DNA from: Oehlia diaphana | Taxonomy: Eukaryota; Glomeromycota; Glomeromycetes; Glomerales; Glomeraceae | Length of the DNA stretch: 64,000 bases | Assembly: GCA_003833135.1 (NCBI GenBank) | Contig: QZLH01000302.1 | Location: forward strand, 1 to 64,000 | Direction of reading: 5' to 3' | In this document: positions 45,495 through 56,551 of the stretch, in pieces | Position numbering within the stretch: the stretch's first letter is position 1 | Layout: every line of letters begins with the position of its first letter | Translations under genes and position numbers: made by a program | The notes under the pieces: generated by a model | Told to the model about the DNA's origin: nothing | The model's database searches: none | Seen by the model: the letters and a program-made list of their open reading frames with translations, nothing else

Positions 45495-47873
45495 CTAACA
45501 ACTACCAGTATCAACCAACATAGAATCTTGCGACAAATTTGTTTTCTGAAAAGTCTGCTCCAACATGGCATTGTCATGCTCCACCTTGACTTTCTTTCCA
45601 TCTTCAGCCCCTTCTGGCCAATGAATAGTGATATGATTCATAAAATGAGAATAACATGCTGTTCCAACAGGTCCCGACCATTCAAAATCGATTAGCTTCA
45701 CATCAAAGCCACATTCTCTTTCATTATGTCAACAAATTAAAATATTTCCCTTCCACAAGTCTCCATGCACAAAATGATTATTATGTAAAATGTTAACCAC
45801 ATTAATGATTTCCTTTCTTAAGCGATTTCGCTCCCCACCATCAAGGGTATGGATGATTTTATCCAATGTTACATGATTTTGCAGACGTTCCATATAAACC
45901 AAAAGCCAACCTCCAGGCCTATTTGTGGTGGCTAAGATAGCTGGGGCATGTCGTTCATTATCATATAAAAGTTGGTGCGCTTGAATTGAGTAATATTTTT
46001 CCTGAACAGCTTTCACGTACACTGAATATTCTTGTATTTCGTTATCCGCTTGAAGTGTAGCATTCCAAAGCAGATAACTACCATATTGGGAATCGATTCA
46101 AACTTTGAAAGTTGTGGCTTCATTAAATTGGTTGGATAATGTCACATCAGGAAACAAAGGATATTGACGGTGGTAAATTTGAGGTATGTTTCTATAATAC
46201 TTGTCTAGTTCTTGAAGAGATAACTTCAAAGCACGAAATGCTCTGCTGGAAAGTAACAACATCATCTTTTCATTATTCTTAAGCCAAATAAGGTGGTAGG
46301 TCGAGGCAAGAGGATCCACTATGGCAGTATCTGAAAGCACAGCACTATATACAGTGAGGGTGGGCCTTGAAATGCAACTAAGTTATTCACAAATTCAGTA
46401 AAGATATATCAATGCAAGTTTATAAATATATCTGCAATATTAACCAAGAAACATGGCATATTAGTATTAGTGTTTTCCTGGTCCTTACAAAATAATAAAT
46501 AGTATCCACAGTTTTTGAGATGAGCACAGAATTTGGTCGAACATGACTCATTTTTGTATTCAATGTTAATTTCACGATATAAATCATTAGTAGAGACCGT
46601 GCCATCAGTACTTCAATTTCTATCAAGCATAATTGGTTTTACTCTGCAATCAAAATATTTCGACAATAAATTATTTGCTTTATTTCAACGCTCTTCTTCT
46701 TTGGTATAAAATTTAGCCATCTCTAAACAAAAATTATAGGTGAAAAGGTTGTCCCTGCGTTCTGGATTTTCCTCACAGATATCTTCAAATGTGCCAAAAA
46801 TCGAACAATGTAGGGTCACACACATCAATATCTACTCGGATTAGACTTAACAGGTACAGTACCAGAAGCTGATGGTGGGCGGTGATTGAGACAAATAGCT
46901 TTATAGCGGTTATTAAAATACCATTCTTCAGGTTCTAAGTTTTGATGGCATTGGTAAAGTATCAAGAAGTTCTATATATGTCATGCAGGGGGCTGCAAAT
47001 TCTTATGTTAAACAATGATTTATTTTATAATTGACAAATGATTACATACTTTTCATATTTAATATCATAACAGGATTTTTAAGCGAATTTTAGCATTTAT
47101 CAATAAATTTAACGAAGGCTTTTTTAGAGTCAAATTTCACTCTTTTATTTGCAATAATAAAGTCATAATCCATCATTGAGCCCATAAGACTGAAAAGTTT
47201 TTGAAGGCCTTCAAATAATCCAACAAAATCGTTCTATGTGCTGTTTTTCATAGGAATTACCTTTGATTGATTATATTGGTAGTATATAGCTAGAGATAAG
47301 AAATAGCACAAATTATCAAATATTCTCTAGATGAAGATATATCTAAAGGTAGTTACTTACCCTTCTCTTCGACTTTAAGTATTTTTGTCGAATAACAAGA
47401 ATGAAAAGTTAAAACAATGTCTCGTTCACTCGTGTTGACAAAATTTATTACGATTCAACTTACCAGCACCAGATTGCTCGCGAATATGTTTTTGGGGCGG
47501 ATTTGATGATAAGAAGCAGGAAAGAAAAGCACAAGAATAAGTAAGTATTCAGTATTATTGGTAAATATATAAAAGCACGGAAAAAATAACGCTTACCCTC
47601 TTTAATTTTTTTAATGAACTTTTTGATATCTTTGGCTGGTCCAAGTGGTATTCGGATATACAATAGATTGTCTAACGTCAAATCAAGAAAATTTGAACCA
47701 TTAACTTCTTGACTGACTGTAATAATGTCTGCATATTTAACAATATTTTTTATGTCCTTCAGTCTCCTTCTCAAATATTCGTTAAGTTGATCACTATTCA
47801 ATTTCTTTACTTCATCAACCTTGTAAACCGTCAGAAGAGAAATACTTGTAGATCTAGTTGCAACGTTAGACAT
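45495..47873 (-). pseudogene. SAM-like domain plus CRN-type kinase gene, multiply broken
   Basis: The first exon (47873 to about 47598) encodes MSNVATRSTS and a SAM-like helical domain (YKVDEVKKLNSDQLNEYLRR, later PLGPAKDIKKFIKKIKE), ending at a GTAAGC donor. Downstream, in scattered frames, are DFVGLFEGLQKLFSLMG, KAFVKFIDKC, PEEWYFNNRYKAICLNH and NLFTYNF. Near the end come a kinase-like catalytic loop HGDLWKGNIL and VKLIDFEWSG. HGD and DFE instead of HRD and DFG are typical of CRN kinase-like domains. Several in-frame stops are visible, including TGA at 45731-45729 between the catalytic loop and DFE. The gene is clearly dead as assembled. CRN kinase domains are known from effector-type proteins. 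Confidence 0.7.
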
Positions 47874-50838
47874 GATTAAAAAATATGAAAAGCGTGGAAA
47901 AATATTTTGGGTATTCAGATTATCCAGATTCCAGTATATATAGTTTATATAAGAAATTGATTTTTGCACGGATTGATCTGATTCATCAGTTGATCAGTTA
48001 TGCAATGACCAAATACAAATATCTGTCACACCAGATTACAAAAATCATGCCTTACAATACTTCATATAAAAAAAGTGCCAAACTTTAAGATCGTGACACG
48101 CAGGGATTTTGTATATCAGGTGATAAGCGAGAAGAATATTTCCAGTACTTTATTATTACATAAAAAAATAAACACAAGTGCGAGAGTACACAACAGAGCT
48201 TCTATGCTACAATTGCAAACTTGAGTTTATTGCTTGAAGTGTTGCAGATAAGACAATATTCCAACTTATCTTGAAAATGCAATTTGCTAACTCAGGAATC
48301 AGGATCATAAGGTAACTGATTTCCATTTTCGCAGTACCATGAGCTGATGCAAAATTATAATTATTAATTCCCGTATAAACTTCTATTCAAAGTATACTTA
48401 AATTTCTGGGTAATGAGTATATTAAAAGGCATATACAACTTGTTTTTATTTTTATACTTACATTTTTAATTTGCAGGAAAAATACATAATAATCGCAGTG
48501 TAGTAGATCTTGTGGTTGACCAGTAAAAGAAAATGAGACTATTTGGTTAAGAACACAATATTTTATATATTTGTTACTTACTGATCAATCTGACCATCCA
48601 ACAGTATATATATAGGGTATCTCATAATATAATAGATAGTTCGTTGGTTAATAATATTATGATTTATAGCAATGCTTGTATTTAATATTATCTTGTATTC
48701 CTGAATTTAATAAATTAACAAATGTGCTATGGCTAATAAAAAAAAAGATGATTATGAAAATATTTAATTAGATAATTTATATTATAGTATGTCTTTCCTT
48801 TTTTTTGTATACATTATATATAATAATGTGATATACTTGCCATCAGAATTAATTATAATATATAAAGCTTATACTAAATTTTTATAATTCTGTAATTATT
48901 TAATTGTAATCTGTAAATTTATAATGCTGATTTTAATGTTTTGTTAAATATTTAAATAGTAAAAAATAAATGGTAAAATCCATATTTTGTAATGCTCTAA
49001 TTTTAATTGGACAATTCTAATGATACTTTACAATGTAGATAAATATTTATTTTTATCTTATATAACTAACTATATTTTGATACAAAGTTAATAAAATTGA
49101 AAATTGATTAAGTTAAAAAAAAAAATGTCTTGTATGTGATATGTAATAAAATTTGAAGATATGTTATGTTATTATATATATATCAAATATATTATAGTAA
49201 AATTATATAATTACTGGAATCATTAATTTTTTTTGCTATCTGAAATATTAAGACTTCATAAATTTGGTTGTGATTCAATGCACTTCAATAAAATGGATAA
49301 ATAAGCTATTTTTTACATAAAGAAATTTTTTATTAATATTATTATAATTTTAAATTATAAAATATTAGTAGAAATTTAATTACTATAATTTTTATATTAT
49401 ATAAATTTAATATATACTATTGAATATGACAAAGATGGAGGAATGAATGTACAGTATTTAGAATTTTAACGAAGGATTTGCGACAAGATTTCATATAGCG
49501 AAGCAACAGGAAAGCGTCTTTAACGATTATCTCATTATCTGATTATTAAATATAAATATGTGTGATAACTTGTTTTGTTTCCCTAAGACTTATATTCGTT
49601 TCTTCCAGAGTTCTGATGGTTATTGAACACGCACTAATAACACGAATGTAAATATTATAACCTACTGAACGACATCATTATCTTGTACTCCTTTCAGTTC
49701 AGACTCACTTCCGATTTCGGATGGTAGTAATAGCAGACTCTCTTTTCGCGTTCATAACATATGACAAAAGAGCTTTGGATAAAACATTATCATCAGGGCA
49801 TTAGAGTAAACAGAGTATAATAAAAACAAAAAAATAAAATCACACAGATATTTATTAAGAGCATATATTAATATATAAACAATTTTTGTTAGTTTATATC
49901 ATCGCTGCTTCCCGAACCTTTTATTACTATTTTATCATCTTAATCTTTATTAGTTGAATCTTGAAACTTTGTATCAGTATTCGATTTCCACCATCATCGC
50001 AAACTGCTACAGTCCGCAGTCTATTTTTGAAAATTCAACTTGTTGAATTATATTTTCACATGAATCTGAATCAAGGATAATAGGTTTCATGATAGCCACA
50101 CTACCACTTACGCGAGAACTATAATAAATACATCAGACAGATTTTTTTTTTAATATAATCATCATTATAATACGGAATATCCAAATCCATAAATAAATTT
50201 GTACTTTGCTTGATTTCTAAGAATTTGATAGTCACAAAGCGAAGAATCTATTTGATAATGATTTAATTCCAATTATATCGTGAAGTTAAATTCATTTAAC
50301 GGAATATTAGTTATAAAAAGAAACCATTTAATTTATTAGATAAAATTAATGGTTGTATCACATGTACTTACTTTACTAGTGCAGCTATAACTACTGTTTG
50401 ATGCTGGACTTATCAAACGCTATTAATTCTTCTTCAACACAACCACCGCACCAGAAGCGTATTATTATATTAAGTTGCCATACTATTTTACACGGTCAAT
50501 GAACATACTGGCAGAAGTTGTTGAAATTGTATCCAGGACAAATTGGAAACATTGCTTAAACTGGTTCTCGACATTCTTTAAAATTCACCAAAATTTAATT
50601 TCATAAATGCAATAAAACGAATCTATGGGTTAATCAGAAAATTAATATAAATATAAAATCATGTGATATTAAGATCACGTGACGAATATCAATCTGTACG
50701 AATTAATGTACGAAAAAATTTGACCAGTAAAAAGGGTTTATTAAAGTTAATTTGATATTATTAAAGCACTGTACAGTACTGTACGATTAATTTCGCAAAA
50801 AAATATAATGCAGTATGGTCGTAGAGTACGGACCGCTC
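47874..50838. other. Gene-free region with repeat copy 2
   Basis: Contains the second copy of the dispersed repeat (48757-49302) and otherwise only AT-rich DNA without supported exons. Short coding-like scraps near 49850-50100 could not be assigned. Confidence 0.45.
48757..49302 (+). repeat. Dispersed repeat, copy 2 (CpG-depleted)
   Basis: Partner of 10045-10602 in the same orientation. Where copy 1 has CpG, this copy usually has TpG, CpA or TpA (for example CATATTTTGTAATGCTCTAA against CATATTTCGTAATGCCGTAA, and ATTTTGATAC against ATTTCGATAC). Non-CpG blocks such as AAATGGTAAAATCCATATTT are unchanged. Confidence 0.8.
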
Positions 50839-50850
50839 AAAAAAAAAAAA
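50839..50850 (-). terminator. RNA polymerase III terminator (T run)
   Basis: Twelve A on the plus strand give a 12-T run on the tRNA strand, 27 bp after the tRNA 3' end. This is a standard Pol III stop signal, somewhat far downstream. Confidence 0.6.
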
Positions 50851-50877
50851 TTATATATTTTAATTGGAAGATTTATG

Positions 50878-50950
50878 CGCCCAACGTGGGGGTCGAACCC
50901 ACAACCTTGAGATTAAGAGTCTCACGCTCTACCGATTGAGCTAGCCGGGC
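50878..50950 (-). tRNA. tRNA-Lys (anticodon CTT)
   Basis: On the minus strand, 73 nt fold into a full cloverleaf. The acceptor stem is GCCCGGC with GTTGGGC (two G-T pairs), the D arm is GCTCAATCGGTAGAGC and the anticodon stem is TGAGA/TCTCA. The anticodon loop is CTCTTAA, giving CTT at 50917-50915. The T arm is GTGGGTTCGACCCCCAC and the discriminator is G. The internal promoter boxes (A box TAGCTCAATCGG, B box GGTTCGACCCC) are intact. There is no intron. CCA is not encoded, as normal for eukaryotes. Confidence 0.97.
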
Positions 50951-51323
50951 TTATTCTTTGCATTCATTCGTTAAAATTTATAAATAAATATATACAGTAC
51001 TACTTGCAATGATATATTTTAGACCATAAAAAAAATTTTATTCATATAAAATTTGGTTCATAATGTACATAAACAAAAAAAATTAAAAATTAAGAGACAG
51101 CATAATAGAAATATAGCACAATAGAAAATCTTGAATTTTGACTAAGGTTCTTAACTTTACATAATATATAAAAAAAAATTCGACTTAAAAGCTTTAAACG
51201 GTGGTAAGTTTAAACGAGTAAACGTCCGTTTTCATCAGAAAATTCGAGAAAATCAAAATTAATGCAAAAGGTTTTTTTTAAAAAAAAATGTGTTTATTTT
51301 AATTATAATTTTACGACAAATCT
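50951..51323. other. Spacer upstream of the tRNA
   Basis: No gene seen. AT-rich; it also covers the 3' flank of the Asn/Pro-rich ORF. Confidence 0.5.
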
Positions 51324-51827
51324 TCAATCTGAAATATTAACATTATTTGAACTTGTTTGTGCATTGTTATTGTTATTTGTGGTCGATTGTGATATTATTT
51401 GCATAGCGACGTCATGGATTTGATGAGAATGATGATGATTATTAGAGAAAGTGGGAGAAATTGCGTGTAATTGATTATTAATCGAAAAATTCAAATTATG
51501 ATATAAATTTCTTTGCAAGAAATCTAAATTTGAATTATTTAGATGATTGGTGGGATTATTATTGTTAGGATTGGTAGGATTATTAAGATTGATGGGATTG
51601 GTAGGATTATTAGGATTGGTAGGATTGGCGGAATTATTAGGATTATTAGGATTAGGATTATTAGGATTATTAGAATTATTAGGATTAGGATTATTAGGAT
51701 TATTAGAATTAGGATTATTAGAATTATTAGGATTATTAGGATTATTGAAATTTGCGGTTTGAATCATACACATCATTGATTCAACCATACACATATAACA
51801 ATGTTTTTGAAGATTTTCTCCGGTCAT
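51324..51827 (-). CDS. Asn/Pro-rich low-complexity protein
   Basis: A 167-residue ORF. A short Cys/Met-containing start (CYMCMVESMMCMIQTANF) leads into about 70 residues of Asn-Asn-Pro repeats, broken by Ser, Thr and Ala. A more complex C-terminal part follows (LDFLQRNLYHNLNFSINNQL, then His-rich and Asn-rich stretches). The repeat DNA is a TTAGGATTATT-type array. The ATG is followed by a normal-looking start and preceded by an A-rich leader. Prion-like Asn-rich regions are common in AT-rich genomes. The family is unknown, and a spliced or non-coding status cannot be excluded. Opposite-strand ORFs are repeat shadows. Confidence 0.5.
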   Translation of the reverse strand: MTGENLQKHCYMCMVESMMCMIQTANFNNPNNPNNSNNPNSNNPNNPNPNNSNNPNNPNPNNPNNSANPTNPNNPTNPINLNNPTNPNNNNPTNHLNNSNLDFLQRNLYHNLNFSINNQLHAISPTFSNNHHHSHQIHDVAMQIISQSTTNNNNNAQTSSNNVNISD

Positions 51828-52602
51828 GATTTTTTTTTTTTTTTTATTTTAATTTTAGCATTTCGGAAGAAACCTATCCTCTCTTTTATAAACGATTTTA
51901 ATTATTGTGTAATATAAAATATCCAATTTAGATGCAGTTTATCAAATGTTAAATAATTACGAAAACTCAATAATTGGGGAGTTGATTGTTACATAAAATT
52001 TCATTTTTCACGCCAAATATCCAAGTTTGAATTATAAATACTTAAACATAATAAGAAATTTAATAAAATTCTTGGGCATTCAATGACTTTTACAATTTTT
52101 TTTTTTTGGGTTTAAATTAATATCATGATACCGGGTAAGAATAAATTGGGAATAATTTTACCAAATCAATAAATTGTTTGAGGGGTGTTTCGCATTTTCG
52201 TATCAAATGTTCAATATCGGAAAAACTTGCAATACGCAAAACGACAATGTGTTCAAATTGGACAAATGACGATTAGTCATAATTATTAAATCCTTCCAAT
52301 GAAAACTCTGTAAGTGGGAACGTCTTTAACCGTCATGTATCACAAGCTGCGTCCCGATTTGTAATTTATTTTTTTAATAAAACTAATAAAATTATCATAA
52401 ATCGTGATTTTACTTATCAGTTCACGACAAATAGTTGATTTTACTGCGATGCAGCGATGGTTTAATCAAAAATAAAAAGAAATGGCGTTTTTCCCGCTAA
52501 ATTGATAAATTGATAAATTGACCAAATTAATCATGAGCTAATTGAGTCATGGTCCTTTTACTGAACTGCGTATTTTTCGTAAAACTCACTGCTAACACTA
52601 CA
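51828..52602. other. Gene-free spacer
   Basis: No supported exon. The minus ORF at 52527 is antisense to the decayed gene that follows. Confidence 0.45.
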
Positions 52603-53193
52603 ATGTCTAATGCCAAGGAATTAGAATAAAGCTTAAAAAATGGAGGAAACTCACCTAAAAAACATAGTTTTGAGTTTCTTTTAATTTGCCTAAAGAAAAC
52701 AAAGGAAGAGTTTAAAAAAGCGAAAGAGGAGTTAAGAAAATCTTTCAATTGAACTGCTTTTGTTAAGTAGGTTGCAAAGGGGCAACCCTATGAAGAACAC
52801 AACGAAAGTTTAATATTTTTAAATCAGAATGGAGTTGCTAATAAAACATCAGATGGTAAGCCTAATGAATTATTGTTTTATTCATGTATGTGAATAATAA
52901 TACCAAACTTATGAATGGAGGGAGAAGACATGATCATGTAGGAGCTTCTTACAAAAGTTCCGGACGATGTTCTCATGAGCCGGGAAAGGAAGATGTTTTA
53001 TTGCTCAAACCAAAAAGCCACAACCGCCGGAAGTAAAGACTATCAATAACATAGTAAAACTGCTAGATCCGGTCAAATTTTCCATTCAAACGAGAAACAT
53101 GGACAAATGTTCAACGACTTAAAAATTTCAGGCCTTTTCATTGGGTTAAGCGTGAAGGGTACGGTTAGAAGGTATAAAGAACTAAAAGAATAA
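52603..53193 (+). pseudogene. Decayed coiled-coil gene
   Basis: An ATG at 52603 opens MSNAKELE and hits a TAA. The same frame continues with a Lys/Glu-rich coiled coil (LKKTKEEFKKAKEELRKS) and further stops. Another segment (MNGGRRHDHVGASYKSSGR, EPGKEDVLLLKPKSHNRRK) and a final helix (ISGLFIGLSVKGTVRRYKEL) end at TAA 53193. This is compatible with a dead copy of a coiled-coil family; the function is unknown. Confidence 0.35.
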
Positions 53194-53650
53194 AAGAAGG
53201 AGAGATAAAATTATGTCCCCGCATCATGAAGTAAACATCTAAGATATTGTCACCAAATTTCACGATATTTACCTTTATACATATTTTCTTAATGTTTACT
53301 TCACTAATAGTACAAATCTTCTAGTTCCGCGTAATAATAGTTTTTATATTATTTTTCATCAACAAAATTATGTTGTAATAATAATTTTATCCATATCACT
53401 TTTCCACATGGTATAATCGAGTTCCTTGTGATAATTTGTTAATCCATTGATCGATTTGCTTTTGAATTGAGGAAAAAAAAATTCAGGCTTGCTATTTTCA
53501 TTTCAGAAAGTGCCTAAAGATCAATATAAATATTTTTATGAGAGTGAAAACTTTACTCCGAAAAAACAAAGAGGGCCTAGAATATTTTTGATTTGTCTAG
53601 TGGAGACTGATAAAGTCAAGCGGATTCGAACTTTCACAGCAGTAGAGTTC
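53194..53650. other. Spacer with a possible terminal exon
   Basis: After an acceptor-like TTTCATTTCAG (ending about 53507), a plus-strand frame encodes KVPKDQYKYFYESENFTPKK and runs on into the MITE at 53651. No upstream exon was linked, so it is not called as a gene. Confidence 0.35.
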
Positions 53651-53982
53651 CAATCCGAGGATCGACGGATGGGAATATTTGGCAATTTGCATATGGATTT
53701 TTTTTGATACACTAAGACCATATCTCAATACACACTATAGTAAATTTAAGAGTGTTGTTAATAATAAAAAAAAAAAAAGAGAAATTGATTTTTCATCCGA
53801 TCGGATGGATTTTCGATTCGAGTTGAATTTCTTCTCCAATTTATAAGTGAACCGAATTTTAATTTTACTATATTGTGCATTGGAGTAGAATCCGAAGATA
53901 TCTCAAAAAAAAAATCTTGACTTTAATTAATTAAATCTATGTATAATCGTCAAAAATTCCATCCGTCGATCCTCGGATTGGT
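53651..53982. mobile_element. MITE with about 48-bp terminal inverted repeats
   Basis: CCAATCCGAGGATCGACGGA (then TGG) at 53651 is matched exactly, inverted, by the 23 bp ending at 53982. With a one-base gap, the match continues for about 25 bp more with few mismatches. The interior is AT-rich with a small palindrome CATCCGATCGGATG near 53797 and no transposase. Length about 332 bp. A target duplication is not clear from the flanks (GTT left, TAT right). Confidence 0.85.
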
Positions 53983-55560
53983 ATTTAAAATTAACCCGTG
54001 ATTACTAAAAAAATATCAGATATTATAATACCGTCAAATTATTTTTTAACTAGAAAGTAAATATTGTTATCAGATTTTAGCTAATAACCATCCAAAATAC
54101 TATGCTACCGTTTTTTCTTTTTCTCAAAGATCTTTTATTTATAGTCTTTCTCTTACTCTATTAACACATAAAATTAATAAAAGTTAAAATGTTTACAAAA
54201 AAAATATTATTACTTTTTTTTATCTCTTTCGCTTCGATTTCTTGTTCCTTCTCTTCTTCTTCCTCATTGATCTATTTCTTCAAAACATTCAGTATCACTA
54301 TTCTCCTCTTCGTCCTTTTTATTGTAAGCTTTATATATGCATCTAAACCGAATATAAAATTATTTTAAACATAAACAAACCTTGATGATAGTTGAGAATA
54401 TCTTTTTAATTCATTGATACATTTTTTTTCAATAAATTCATTTTTAACTTTCAAGTCTTCAGCTTCATTTTCAATAGTGATATTTCTTCTGTCTCAAATT
54501 TATAATTTCCAAGAATTTAACACGACCCTAAATTTTGGCTAGCATATTTGCTCAACTCGGAACTTTTTTGTACAAGTTAATTATAATTTAAAAAAAAATA
54601 TACAAAGTTATTAAAACGGGAAAATAATAATAATAATAATGAAAAAAAAGATAAGATTAGAAATATTACCATCAATCTCCCTTGCATAGAGGTAATACTA
54701 TATTAAATTTATATGTACAGTATATATAATATAATCTTCCGTGGGAATTGGTATAATTATTGATGATGATAATGAAAAAGAAAGAAAACCACACATCAGG
54801 AGATTATGAAATGAATTGAGAATTAAGCAAAGAAACCATTTAAATAACGAACTAATGAATTCAGTAGCGTTGAAATGAGTTCATATATGCTTGGAATGAA
54901 CATGATCAATTTTAATTGATAAGAGAATTAAAGTAAAGTTATTAAATCATTAGAAAAAGAAATTTTGGTTCAGTAAATAAATACTTTATTGTTATGTTGA
55001 CTATTTTGAAATTTAAGATTAAAAATATTTACTTTGGTATCCTTAAAATTAGGGATCTAATTATTAAGATAACTATCTGTATATGGGTAAGTTTAGATCA
55101 TTATACCAATTTCATCATAATTGTTACCATATTGATCTAACCTTTTGGGAATTTTATTTTCCGTTTTAGTTTAGCTAAATTTGGTTGGTTCAAAAAATTG
55201 TGACTAATCTTCATATTTTAGTCATTTAAAAAAGGACATATTTCAAATTAAATAAATTTAATCTCTTTTCTTCAGAGTTCGTATTATTAGTTCTTATTAG
55301 TTTTATTGAAGAAAAATGTTATTGTATTGTAATAAATATAGATCTGTGATATCTCCTTTTTTATTATCATTTCAGAGTCGCACTAAATCATTTTCTATCT
55401 ATAAATCATATCATCTGATGTATTTTTATTTATTTTCATTTTATCTTCGGTCACGAACAATAATAATCATAATTATATTGACGATAAGTTTATTTGTCTG
55501 ACTCAATTCCCAATTCGCAATTTCACATTTAAATAACCTAAATAGAATTTCTAGGCTACA
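53983..55560. other. Mostly gene-free, with a decayed minus-strand exon
   Basis: At about 54560-54268 (-), frames encode TIENEAEDLKVKNEFIEKKC and KRYSQLSSR before a GTTTGT donor-like site, then AYNKKDEEENSDTECFEEID before a stop. These look like the end of a dead coiled-coil gene. The rest shows no gene. Confidence 0.35.
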
Positions 55561-55564
55561 AATA

Positions 55565-55831
55565 TCCGCACATCTTTCCAAAAAAAAAGGATAATTGGTG
55601 CTTTTCACACACAAATAAAGTTTATTTGCATTCCATAAATTGACTCTTTGGGATAGGTACTCGGATATTATGAGGAGTTCCGGAATTGAGTGCGTAATAT
55701 AACAATATAAAATTTTATTTACTTGTTTTTTAAGTCTATTCTATTCCGAACGTCATCTGATGAACCAAAAAATTTTCTGCAAAATTGTGTCAGGGTAGAA
55801 TGCTTTAAAAACTCGCCATTTTCCTCTCTCT
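55565..55831 (+). promoter_or_regulatory. Conserved promoter blocks, first IFI6-like gene
   Basis: Four blocks are nearly identical, in order, to those upstream of the second gene while the sequence between has drifted. They are TCCGCACATCTTTCCAAAAA (55565), TTTGGGATAGGTACTCGG (about 55646), TTCCGGAATT with GCGTAATATAACAA (55678-55705) and TAAAAACTCGCCATTTTCCT with CTCTCT (55806). Retention of blocks against a drifted background suggests functional promoter elements. Factors are unknown. Confidence 0.6.
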
Positions 55832-55918
55832 TTTTAGCCAACAATTTAATCCATTATACATACAGTCTTTTAATCTCCATCTCCTCTCTTAAAAATCAAT
55901 TTTTGCTACAAAAAAAAA

Positions 55919-56134
55919 ATGGGTTTCTTTTCAGCTGCATTTGTTGCTGTCGTTGGTGGTGCCGCTATTGCTGTCGGAGGTGGCCCTATCGTAGTTGGGC
56001 TCCTTGGAATCTCTGAAACTGGCGTCGTCGCTGGGAGTTTGGCGGCCGGCGCTCAAGCATACGTTGGAAACGTTGCGGCAGGTTCTATTCTCGCAAAATT
56101 AACTTCAATTGCCATGTTATCACCTACACCATAA
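55919..56134 (+). CDS. IFI6/IFI27-like small membrane protein, copy A
   Basis: A 71-residue Gly/Ala-rich hydrophobic protein: MGFFSAAFVAVVGGAAIAVG, then a second segment with GISETGVVAGSLAAGAQAYV and AAGSILAKLTSIAMLS. The two hydrophobic helices and the GxxAGSxAA-type glycine pattern are those of the Ifi-6-16 (ISG12) family. In animals these are small mitochondrial or ER membrane proteins tied to interferon and apoptosis; the fungal role is unknown. It is a close paralogue of the 59675 gene and shares its promoter blocks and 3' flank. Codon choice is more GC-rich than in neighbouring genes, which suggests selection or high expression. Confidence 0.85.
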   Translation: MGFFSAAFVAVVGGAAIAVGGGPIVVGLLGISETGVVAGSLAAGAQAYVGNVAAGSILAKLTSIAMLSPTP

Positions 56135-56551
56135 TAGGTTTTTACCATTTTTCATTCATTTTTTATTGTGAAAATATCAATATAAAGCAACTTATTGATA
56201 GGTTTTTTTTTTCAGTAGCCGTTACATTATTCTGGGCGCTTTAAAAAATATTATATTATATTAAAGCTATTCAGAATTATATAGTGAAATAATATTTACT
56301 TTTTTGTATATTTTTCCTACATTTTTTATTTCACTCATTTTTTTTTTGTTTCATTTTTTTATTTCATTTTATTTTTTTTTATTTTCACTCATTTTTACTC
56401 ATTGTTTATTTTCAGAAAAAATCTATTTAAATAAAAAAAAAAGTTTGAATATATAATTTTCACGTGAATAAAATTTTGCGTTGAACGTGATATGATTTAA
56501 CTTGACTCGCCTTTTGTCTGATTTTTCTTCTTTCTTCTTTTACACTTCAAA
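56135..56551. other. Spacer between IFI6-like and Uma2-like genes
   Basis: It begins with the 3' flank shared with the second IFI6-like copy (AATATCAATATAAAGCAAC, TTATTGATAGG) and continues as T-rich DNA leading into the Uma2-like start. Confidence 0.6.

Noticed and set aside
51543..51779. Plus ORFs of Ile-Arg-Ile and Gly-Leu repeats
   Set aside because: Antisense reading of the Asn-Asn-Pro repeat DNA.
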